Origin: Thiobacillus denitrificans
GTDB lineage: Bacteria > Pseudomonadota > Gammaproteobacteria > Burkholderiales > Thiobacillaceae
Assembly: GCA_002424845.1 (NCBI GenBank)
Contig: DILD01000062.1
Location: forward strand, 1-5,847
DNA length: 5,847 nt
Direction: 5' to 3'
Shown here one piece after another: positions 1-4,785 of the stretch. Under the pieces are notes generated by a model. The model made no database searches, had not been told where the DNA came from, and worked only from the letters and a program-made list of their open reading frames with translations. The translations under genes were made by a program, and so were the position numbers. How positions within the stretch are numbered: position 1 is the stretch's first letter; the number at the start of each line of letters is the position of its first letter.

Positions 1-19
1 GGCTTTTTCTACAGCCTCG

Positions 20-537
20 TTAGCGATACCACAAAGGAGAAACCATGAACACAAAACAGATCCTCGGCCTCATCGGTTCAATCGTTCTTTTCATCGGGGT
101 GTTCGCGCCTATCGTGAGCGTCCCGATCATGGGCAATATGAACTACTTCCAAAATGGCAAGGGTGATGGAACGTTGATATTGATTTTGGCGATAGTCTCC
201 TTGGTGCTTGTACTCACGAAGAAATATAAAGGTCTATGGTTCACCGGTGTTGGTAGTTTGGCCGTAATGGCTTTTACTTTTATAAATTTCCAAATGAAAA
301 TATCCGACATGAAAAGTCAGATGGAAACAGAGCTTGCTGGCAATCCGTTTCGGGGTTTAGCAGACATGGCTATGCAGTCAGTGCAGTTGCAATGGGGTTG
401 GGCGTTGCTCATTGTTGGAGCTGGGTTGGTAATTGCAGGCGCCGCGATGAAAGATGAAAGCAATGAAAATCGCTAACAAGGCGCTGCACTCGGACGGCAA
501 TTACGCTGCGCTCCATTGCCGCCGGTGAGCTTTAACG
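20..537 (+). mobile_element. Integron gene cassette 1 (membrane-protein cassette)
   Basis: This unit runs from the TT of the core box GTTAGCG (19-25) to the G of the next core box GTTATGC (537-543), the points at which an integron integrase would cut (G|TT). Its own attC begins with CGCTAAC at 471-477, the exact reverse complement of the GTTAGCG at its start, as expected when a circular cassette is opened at its core site. It holds one plus-strand gene whose stop codon lies inside the CGCTAAC box, which is typical cassette packing. The sequence left of 19 is too short to tell whether the first box belongs to an attC or to the platform's attI site. Confidence 0.8.
45..476 (+). CDS. Cassette-encoded four-helix membrane protein of unknown function
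   Basis: The protein has 143 residues and is probably an inner-membrane protein. Four hydrophobic segments are visible at about residues 6-28, 42-58, 64-82 and 114-136. A polar loop (about 85-112, with DMKSQMETELAGN) separates helices 3 and 4, and the tail is charged (KDESNENR). The motif NMNYFQNGKGDG lies between helices 1 and 2 and might be a family signature, but I cannot name a family or function. The ATG at 45 is well supported by a strong Shine-Dalgarno, AAAGGAGA at 33-40, with GGAG five bases before the start. The TAA stop lies inside the attC box CGCTAAC. There is no room for a promoter, so transcription probably comes from upstream, either the integron promoter or an earlier cassette. 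It is the only one of the three cassette genes with a clear ribosome-binding site. Confidence 0.75.
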   Translation: MNTKQILGLIGSIVLFIGVFAPIVSVPIMGNMNYFQNGKGDGTLILILAIVSLVLVLTKKYKGLWFTGVGSLAVMAFTFINFQMKISDMKSQMETELAGNPFRGLADMAMQSVQLQWGWALLIVGAGLVIAGAAMKDESNENR

Positions 538-543
538 TTATGC
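471..543 (+). repeat. attC recombination site 1
   Basis: This is a 73-bp integron attC site. The left core box is CGCTAAC (471-477) and the right core box is GTTATGC (537-543). The central hairpin pairs CGGACGGCAAT (491-501) with ATTGCCGCCG (515-524). The A at 494 is left unpaired, as is usual for the extrahelical base that sets strand choice by the integrase. The loop is 13 bases. The stem sequence differs from those of the other two sites in the array. Confidence 0.85.
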
Positions 544-1138
544 CTCATGACCCGAACGATGCCCGCATCTGACGCCGACGAAGAAATTCGAGATGCCCTC
601 TACCGTGTTAAGCGCGGTCTCTGCGGGTATGTAAGCTATCTCGCTGCGTGCGAAATGAATCAAGCATTCAGCGAGTACATCCTGTATTAGCCAATTCTCA
701 GGATACTTACAGCCCGTGGTTATGCGGTCGAGTGCGAATACGAATGTCCTGGAGTTCAACAGCCAAAGCAAGGAGACAAGAAGCGTCTCGACTTCTATGC
801 CATTGGGCAATTGACAAAGTTGTCTATCGAGGTGAAGTGGGTTGTGTCAAGCAGGCTTGATGTTGAACGAGATGTCGAAAAGCTACAGGCCCTGTCAAAG
901 GCCGAGCCACACACATATCCACTGTTGTGCGTTTTTGGACGACAGTCGTTTCTTGAGAATATTGAACTAAAGCCAAATCCGTTTAAGGAGTGGGGGAAGC
1001 CTGTGTATGCAGATTTGCGCAAGACAAAGTATGGCTGTCGAATATTTCGCCTTATCAGCGAGGCCAAGAAATGAGGCATAACCCTGCGGTCCACCGGACG
1101 CTGCGCGACAAAGCCGCGCAGCGCCGGTGACCTCCACG
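538..1138 (+). mobile_element. Integron gene cassette 2 (nuclease-like cassette)
   Basis: The cassette starts at the TT of GTTATGC (537-543) and ends at the G of GTTAGCG (1138-1144). Its left attC box, GCATAAC (1076-1082), is the reverse complement of the GTTATGC at its start, which confirms the two belong together. It contains one plus-strand reading frame, interrupted by a single in-frame TAG. The frame opens four bases after the core box and closes two bases before the attC. Confidence 0.8.
547..1074 (+). pseudogene. PD-(D/E)XK nuclease-like cassette gene interrupted by an in-frame TAG
   Basis: Read from the ATG at 547, one frame spans 175 codons to the TGA at 1072-1074, with a single stop (TAG, 688-690) at codon 48. 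Both sides read as one protein. The N-terminal part (codons 1-47, ending SEYILY) and the part after the TAG (PILRILTARGYAVECEY) form a plausible continuous helix and strand. Then come KRLDF (Asp82) and SIEVKW (Glu95-x-Lys97), the spacing of a PD-(D/E)XK nuclease active site. A Glu at codon 48 would fit (GAG to TAG, one base). No ATG, GTG or TTG follows the TAG in frame until TTG 811, which would lose Asp82, so a restart would not give a full nuclease. No clear Shine-Dalgarno precedes 547; ATG 559 is an alternative. Possibilities are an inactivated gene, a sequencing error or read-through. The nuclease assignment rests on motifs only. Confidence 0.6.
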
Positions 1139-1144
1139 TTAGCG
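1076..1144 (+). repeat. attC recombination site 2
   Basis: This is a 69-bp attC site with left core box GCATAAC (1076-1082) and right core box GTTAGCG (1138-1144). A long stem pairs CACCGGACGCTGCGCG (1092-1107) with CGCGCAGCGCCGGTG (1115-1129). It is perfect apart from the unpaired A at 1098, and the loop is seven bases. The stem is very close to that of attC 3, so the two cassettes probably come from integrons with related attC types. Confidence 0.9.
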
Positions 1145-1594
1145 ATTTCATTATGCTAGACCACTTCAACATCAAATCAGCATTGGTAGGCGGCGCATTA
1201 GGCCTCGCCGTAGGTGGAGGTATCTATGGCCTCTATATGAAAGCACTAGCCCCAGCTGCATTCTCTGAGGCTTCAGCCTACGGGCTTATTGGCAAGTGTG
1301 TTGAACTGAACACAAACAAGACCATGATTCCCGTCAGAGAAAAGGAAATCGAATCGTTTCTCAACTCCGTAGAAAAGAAGTCTCCCGAGATATTTAAGGC
1401 TGACGCTGTGGTTACGGGTGTCGCTATCGCTGCCGGGGAAAGGGATATACCAGCTGGAATGGGAACTCCGCTTCGAATGTGTATTCAAGATCTAAAAAAG
1501 AGCCTTGAAAATGCAAAGAAATTACAGCGCCATCGCTAACCAATCATTCCACCGGACCTGCGCGAAATGCCGCGCAGGCCGGTGAATTCAAACG
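1139..1594 (+). mobile_element. Integron gene cassette 3 (last recognisable cassette)
   Basis: The cassette runs from the TT of GTTAGCG (1138-1144) to the G of GTTGATC (1594-1600). Its left attC box CGCTAAC (1534-1540) is the reverse complement of the core box at its start. It carries one short plus-strand gene. No GATCAAC box, which would close a further cassette starting with GTTGATC, was found downstream, so this appears to be the distal end of the array. Confidence 0.78.
1153..1539 (+). CDS. Cassette-encoded small membrane-anchored protein of unknown function
   Basis: The product has 128 residues. One glycine-rich hydrophobic segment at about residues 10-32 (ALVGGALGLAVGGGIYGLY) is either an N-terminal membrane anchor or an uncleaved signal. 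The rest is a soluble alpha/beta-like domain (residues 35-128) with two cysteines (in GKCVEL and RMCIQD) and a lysine-rich C-terminus. I do not recognise the family. A surface or periplasmic location is inferred from the anchor. The ATG at 1153 starts nine bases after the core box GTTAGCG and has no visible Shine-Dalgarno; no better start exists in frame. The TAA stop (1537-1539) lies inside the attC box. As with the other cassettes, expression would depend on a promoter upstream in the array. Confidence 0.65.
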   Translation: MLDHFNIKSALVGGALGLAVGGGIYGLYMKALAPAAFSEASAYGLIGKCVELNTNKTMIPVREKEIESFLNSVEKKSPEIFKADAVVTGVAIAAGERDIPAGMGTPLRMCIQDLKKSLENAKKLQRHR

Positions 1595-1600
1595 TTGATC
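1534..1600 (+). repeat. attC recombination site 3, terminal site of the array
   Basis: This is a 67-bp attC site with left core box CGCTAAC (1534-1540). The stem pairs CACCGGACCTGCGCG (1550-1564) with CGCGCAGGCCGGTG (1571-1584), leaving A1556 unpaired and a six-base loop. The right core box GTTGATC (1594-1600) departs from the GTTAGCG/GTTRRRY pattern. This may mark the junction between the array and other DNA, or a degraded core site. Confidence 0.85.
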
Positions 1601-1718
1601 TGCGGCCGACCGGTAAGAGGTCTATAGCGGCCGTATTTTCCGTGCTTGGCAAGGGACTGCTTTGGCCGACAAACGGACGCTTTCGACCTCCCCCAAGACT
1701 GACTCTTCCGGGGCGTTC
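1601..1718. other. Non-coding spacer between array end and xthA fragment
   Basis: These 118 bases hold no convincing gene. Two CGGCCG hexamers (about 1604-1609 and 1628-1633) flank a short AT-richer stretch, but I cannot assign them a role. Because the adjacent xthA fragment keeps its own stop codon, this stretch is probably the natural downstream flank of that foreign or duplicated xthA. It shows no similarity to the sequence downstream of the intact xthA. Confidence 0.5.
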
Positions 1719-2172
1719 TCAAACAGCCACACTGATTTCCGCCACCACCGGCGCATGGTCCGACGGCCGTTCCAGTTTGCGCATGTCGCGGTCGATGGTG
1801 CTTGAGGTGCAGGCGGCGGCGAGCGGTTCGCTGAGCAGGATGTGGTCGATGCGCAGGCCGTGGTTGCGGCGGAAACCCATCATGCGGTAGTCCCACCAGC
1901 TGAAGGTTTTTTCTGGCTGATCGAACAGGCGGAAGCTGTCTTTCAGGCCCAGCGCCAGCAAATTGCGGAAGCGGTCGCGCTCCGGTTCCGACACCAGCAC
2001 CGAGCCTTCCCATGCTTTCGGATCGTGCACGTCGCGGTCATCCGGGGCGATGTTGTAGTCGCCGAGTACGGCGAGTTTGGGGTGGCGCGTCAGTTCGTCT
2101 TTCAGCCAGGCGGTGAGCGCGTCGAACCAGGAAAGCTTGTAGGGATATTTGTCGGAATCGAGGCTTTGGCCG
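1719..2172 (-). pseudogene. xthA: Truncated second copy of exonuclease III (C-terminal 150 codons)
   Basis: This minus-strand segment encodes the last 150 residues of an exonuclease III, matching residues 108-257 of the intact copy at 4012-4785. It keeps GDYNIAP, RIDHILLS and SDHAP but lacks the N-terminal half with Asn7, Glu34 and Tyr104, so it cannot be an active enzyme. Alignment to the intact gene over 454 bp needs no gaps. I count about 41 differences (about 91% identity), with only seven amino-acid changes before the last five residues (ISVAV against IGINL). There are no stops or frameshifts. Homology ends abruptly at 2172 after GGCTTTGGCCG. A short open frame continues to an ATG near 2183, but those few residues come from the unrelated neighbouring sequence, so it is a fortuitous start. 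Confidence 0.9.
1719..2172. repeat. Direct repeat, copy A (partner at 4012-4465)
   Basis: This is the left copy of a 454-bp direct repeat covering the 3' end of xthA. The two copies have the same length and orientation and differ at about 41 positions by hand count. They flank the AlkA-like remnant and the toxin-antitoxin operon. Recombination between them would delete 2.3 kb containing that module and leave an intact xthA. Confidence 0.88.
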
Positions 2173-2307
2173 GTCGACGACATCGGCCTGCATTACCTGG
2201 GTGGTGAACGCCCCACCCCTAAACGCCTGCGCCAGCACGGCGAACGCCACGCGCCCTGGCGCAACATCGAGCGTGCGATCAGCGTTTGCAAGAACCTGTT
2301 CGGATAA
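2164..2307 (+). pseudogene. Remnant resembling the C-terminus of an AlkA-type DNA glycosylase
   Basis: This plus-strand frame (TAA at 2305-2307) reads LWPVDDIGL, then GGERPTPKRLRQHGERHAPW. It resembles the C-terminal part of AlkA-family 3-methyladenine DNA glycosylases, in which a DD pair containing the catalytic Asp is followed by a TP-x-R segment and ER-x-x-PWR. After PWR the resemblance stops (NIERAISVCKNLFG), so the far end may also be rearranged. The upstream four-fifths of such a gene is missing because the sequence switches to the inverted xthA fragment at about 2163-2172. It has no start codon or ribosome-binding site. The family assignment is from recalled motif pattern only. An unrelated gene fragment is possible. 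Confidence 0.45.
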
Positions 2308-2348
2308 ATGGGCAGCATCCGGCTGGCGGCCGGGGGCGATGCGTGCTA

Positions 2349-2380
2349 TTTTCAGTAAAACATGTGCATTTTCCTGAAAA
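2349..2380. promoter_or_regulatory. Inverted repeat, candidate operator of the AbiE-like operon
   Basis: TTTTCAGTAAAA (2349-2360) is mirrored by TTTTCCTGAAAA (2369-2380), an inverted repeat with 11 of 12 positions paired and eight bases between the arms. It ends 18 bases before the antitoxin start codon at 2399. AbiEi-type antitoxins are known to repress their own operon by binding inverted repeats at the promoter, so an operator role is a reasonable inference. The stretch is AT-rich within GC-rich surroundings, but I could not place a convincing -35/-10 pair. Confidence 0.5.
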
Positions 2381-2398
2381 AACAAGCGCGTATTAACA

Positions 2399-3007
2399 AT
2401 GCAACCTATTGATCAAAAAATACTTTCACGGATATACGGGCGCGGTAGGGGGTGGGCGTTCACCAAGATCGATTTTGTCGCCGAGTTTGGCGAGGTCAAT
2501 ATCCATCAGGCGCTTTCCAGCCTGGCCCGGGCGGGGACGATCCGCCGGGTGTGTCATGGGGTTTACGACTATCCGCGCTATAGCGAGCTACTCGGCCAGG
2601 CGCTGAGCCCGGATATCGATCAGGTGGCGCAGGCGCTGGCGCGCAAGTTCAACTGGCGCATTCAGCCTTCCGGCGATGCGGCGCTGAACTTGCTGGGGCT
2701 TTCGACGCAGGTGCCGGGCCGGTGGGTCTATCTCTCCGACGGGCCGAGCCGCCAATATGAAATCGGCAAGCATACGCTGGCGTTCAGGAAGTCCGCGCTG
2801 AAGGATGCGGGCTTCAAATACCGGGAAAGTGCCCTGGTGGTGCAGGCGCTGAGGGCCTTGGGTAAGGAGCATGTGGACGCGGCGGTCATCAAGTCCATCC
2901 GGCAACAACTGGGGCCAACGCACTGCGCGCGCATTCTCAAGGACACCCGCGCGGCGACGGGCTGGATTTACCAGATCATCAAGCAGGTGTGTGGGGCGCC
3001 CGACTGA
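2399..3007 (+). CDS. abiEi: AbiEi-like antitoxin / transcriptional regulator (DUF6088-type)
   Basis: The 202-residue protein is the likely antitoxin of a type IV toxin-antitoxin pair. Residues 1-60 form a winged helix-turn-helix of the kind seen in AbiEi/DUF6088 proteins: ILSRIYGRGRGWAFTKIDF, then HQALSSLARAGTIRRVCHGVYDYP. The C-terminal part (about 75-200) contains PSGDAALNLLGLSTQVPG and LSDGPSRQYEIG, also typical of the family. Known AbiEi proteins neutralise the AbiEii nucleotidyltransferase without forming a stable complex, and repress their own promoter. The ATG at 2399 matches the usual family N-terminus, although no Shine-Dalgarno is visible. Its TGA overlaps the ATG of the toxin gene by one base (TGATG), so the two are translationally coupled. 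The inverted repeat at 2349-2380 is a candidate autoregulatory site. Confidence 0.85.
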   Translation: MQPIDQKILSRIYGRGRGWAFTKIDFVAEFGEVNIHQALSSLARAGTIRRVCHGVYDYPRYSELLGQALSPDIDQVAQALARKFNWRIQPSGDAALNLLGLSTQVPGRWVYLSDGPSRQYEIGKHTLAFRKSALKDAGFKYRESALVVQALRALGKEHVDAAVIKSIRQQLGPTHCARILKDTRAATGWIYQIIKQVCGAPD

Positions 3008-3999
3008 TGGACCGGGTGGCGCGCCTTCCGGCAGGGGAGCGCTCGGCGCTGTTTTCGGAAACGGCTGCCCGGATGGGCGCGACCCCGGCGGTGGCGGAAA
3101 AGGATTTCTGGGTGACCTGGGTGCTGGACCGGCTGTTCCGGGACGAAGAACTCGCGCGCCTGCTGAGGTTCAAGGGCGGCACCAGCCTGTCCAAGGTTTA
3201 CCGGCTGATCGAGCGGTTTTCGGAAGATATCGACCTGGTGCTGGATTGGCGGGCGTTGAGCGGCGAAGACCCGCTGGCCGAGCGCAAGAAGTCGCAGCAG
3301 GAGAAGCTGAACGACGCCATCAACGAGCAGGCGCAGGCATTTATCGGCGGGACTTTGCTGGAGCAGGTGTCGGCGGCTCTGGATGACGTTTGCCGTTGCG
3401 AGATAGAGATCGGCGACCCATACGTCATCGATGTTCGCTATCCGGCTGCATTTCCAGACGCGTATTTGCGGCCCGAAGTGCGGCTGGAGATCGGCCCGCT
3501 GGCCTCCTGGCTGCCCTTCGAGACGCGCACGATCAGCAGTTATGCCGCCGAGGCATTTCCGGATTTGTTTGAAAGGCGGGAATGTTCGGTCAAGGTCATC
3601 AGTGCCGAGCGGACATTCTGGGAAAAGGCGACGATCCTGCACCAGGAAGTGCATCGCCCCGATGGCAGCCCGCAGCCGCCGCGTTACTCCCGCCATTATT
3701 ACGACCTGGCGAAAATGGCCGGGGCGCCGGTCAAGGATGCCGCGCTGGCGGATCGGGCATTGCTGTCCAGTGTGGTGGAATTCAAGCAGCGCTTTTATCC
3801 CCGTGGGTGGGCACGTTACGATCTGGCTCGGCCCGGCTGTTTTCGCCTGGTGCCGGAAGGCGTCGTGTTGCGGGCGGTCGAGGCCGACTATCGTGCGATG
3901 GCGAACATGATTTTTGGCGAGTTGCCGACTTTCGGTGAAATCATGGCCACCTTGCAAGCGCTGGAAAACGAAATCAACGGGAGCACGGCAGTTGTCTGA
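3007..3999 (+). CDS. abiEii: AbiEii/AbiGii-family nucleotidyltransferase toxin
   Basis: The 330-residue cytoplasmic protein belongs to the AbiEii/DUF1814 nucleotidyltransferases, toxins of type IV toxin-antitoxin systems and abortive phage infection. Visible motifs in order are EKDFWVTWVL (31-40), motif I GGTSLSK (57-63), the metal-binding acidic pair in SEDIDL (Asp74, Asp76), RPEVRLEIG (155-163), ERTFWEKATIL with Lys207 (201-211), and RHYYDLAKM (229-237). Characterised relatives such as MenT3 add nucleotides to tRNA 3' ends. The exact substrate here is unknown. All expected active-site residues are present, so it is probably functional. The ATG at 3007 overlaps the antitoxin's TGA; a GTG at 2989 would add six residues. 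It converges on xthA with only 12 bases between the two stop codons and no obvious terminator. Confidence 0.9.
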   Translation: MDRVARLPAGERSALFSETAARMGATPAVAEKDFWVTWVLDRLFRDEELARLLRFKGGTSLSKVYRLIERFSEDIDLVLDWRALSGEDPLAERKKSQQEKLNDAINEQAQAFIGGTLLEQVSAALDDVCRCEIEIGDPYVIDVRYPAAFPDAYLRPEVRLEIGPLASWLPFETRTISSYAAEAFPDLFERRECSVKVISAERTFWEKATILHQEVHRPDGSPQPPRYSRHYYDLAKMAGAPVKDAALADRALLSSVVEFKQRFYPRGWARYDLARPGCFRLVPEGVVLRAVEADYRAMANMIFGELPTFGEIMATLQALENEINGSTAVV

Positions 4000-4011
4000 C
4001 CACAAGTTTTA

Positions 4012-4465
4012 TCAAAGATTGATACCAATTTCCGCCACCACCGGCGCATGATCAGACGGCCGTTCCAGCTTGCGCATGTCGCGGTCGATGGTGCTTGAGG
4101 TGCAGGCGGCGGCGAGCGGCTCGCTGAGCAGGATGTGGTCGATGCGCAGGCCGTGGTTGCGGCGGAAGCCCATCATGCGGTAATCCCACCAGCTGAAAGT
4201 TTTTTCCGGCTGGTCGAACAGGCGGAAGCTGTCTTTCAGGCCCAGCGCCAGCAAGTTGCGGAAGCGGTCGCGCTCGGGTTCCGACACCAGCACGCTGTCC
4301 TTCCAGGCTACGGGGTCGTGCACGTCGCGGTCTTCCGGGGCGATGTTGTAGTCGCCGAGCACAGCCAGATTGGGATGGCGCGCGAGTTCGTCCTTCAGCC
4401 AGGCGGTGAGCGCGTCGAACCAGGCGAGCTTGTAGGGGTATTTGTCGGAATCGAGGCTTTGGCCG
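4012..4465. repeat. Direct repeat, copy B (within intact xthA)
   Basis: This is the right copy of the direct repeat, forming the 3' part of the intact xthA. Similarity to copy A ends at the shared GGCTTTGGCCG; beyond it copy B continues with normal xthA coding sequence. Similarity at the other end extends to the stop codon, with a diverged last five codons and the same length. Confidence 0.88.
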
Positions 4466-4785
4466 TTGGGGCAGTACACGCACACCAGGCGCACGCCGTC
4501 GACGGTGGCGGCGATGACGCGCTTCTGTTCGTCTTCGAATCCCGGGATGCCGAATTGCACGTCGAGCGGTTCGGCGCGGCTGACGATGGCGACGCCGTTG
4601 TAGGTTTTCTGGCCGGTGAAGGCGACGCGGTAGCCGGCGGCTTCGAGTTCGGCGACGGGGAAGTTGTCGTCGGTGAGTTTGGTTTCCTGCAGGCACACCG
4701 CGTCGGGCTGGCGGGTGGCGAGAAAGTCCAGCAGCTGGGGCAGGCGGACCTTGAGGGAGTTGACGTTCCAGGCGGCGATTTTCAT
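4012..4785 (-). CDS. xthA: Exodeoxyribonuclease III (AP endonuclease)
   Basis: The 257-residue protein cleaves DNA 5' to abasic sites and removes 3'-blocking groups and mononucleotides in base-excision repair. It belongs to the exonuclease-endonuclease-phosphatase superfamily and is complete: WNVNS with Asn7, LQET with Glu34, Tyr104 in VCVYCPNG, GDYNIAP with Asp145 and Asn147, RIDHILLS with Asp216, and SDHAP with His246. These correspond to the metal-binding and catalytic residues of E. coli ExoIII. I chose the ATG at 4785 because the protein then begins MKIAAWNVNS, as the family does. The frame stays open upstream to 4857, but that extension is non-conserved and runs into the palindromic repeat. 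The Shine-Dalgarno is weak (GGCGG). The last 454 bp are duplicated at 1719-2172. Confidence 0.97.
   Translation of the reverse strand: MKIAAWNVNSLKVRLPQLLDFLATRQPDAVCLQETKLTDDNFPVAELEAAGYRVAFTGQKTYNGVAIVSRAEPLDVQFGIPGFEDEQKRVIAATVDGVRLVCVYCPNGQSLDSDKYPYKLAWFDALTAWLKDELARHPNLAVLGDYNIAPEDRDVHDPVAWKDSVLVSEPERDRFRNLLALGLKDSFRLFDQPEKTFSWWDYRMMGFRRNHGLRIDHILLSEPLAAACTSSTIDRDMRKLERPSDHAPVVAEIGINL

Noticed and set aside
538..810. 90-codon minus-strand frame at the start of cassette 2
   Set aside because: It begins within the plus-strand nuclease-like frame and ends at the core box. It has no ribosome-binding site and no recognisable features.
811..1074. Stand-alone 87-residue gene starting at TTG 811
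   Set aside because: The frame continues upstream with the conserved-looking KRLDF segment, and there is no Shine-Dalgarno at 811. It is better read as the 3' part of the interrupted 547-1074 gene.
795..1175. 126-codon open frame on the minus strand across cassette 2
   Set aside because: It crosses attC site 2 and two cassette boundaries, and it opposes the frame that carries nuclease-like motifs. It is a shadow.
1588..2013. 141-codon minus-strand frame at the array end
   Set aside because: It overlaps the xthA fragment in another frame and has the Arg/Pro-rich composition of an out-of-frame GC-rich shadow.
1719..4011. Genomic island integrated at the xthA 3' end by a tyrosine recombinase
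   Set aside because: The 3'-end duplication suggests it, but no integrase gene is visible between the copies. The two copies also differ throughout, including next to the stop codon, with no short identical att core seen.
4011..4023. Short palindrome ATCAAAGATTGAT between abiEii and xthA as a bidirectional terminator
   Set aside because: The stem is only five AT-rich pairs and overlaps the xthA stop codon. It is too weak to call a terminator.
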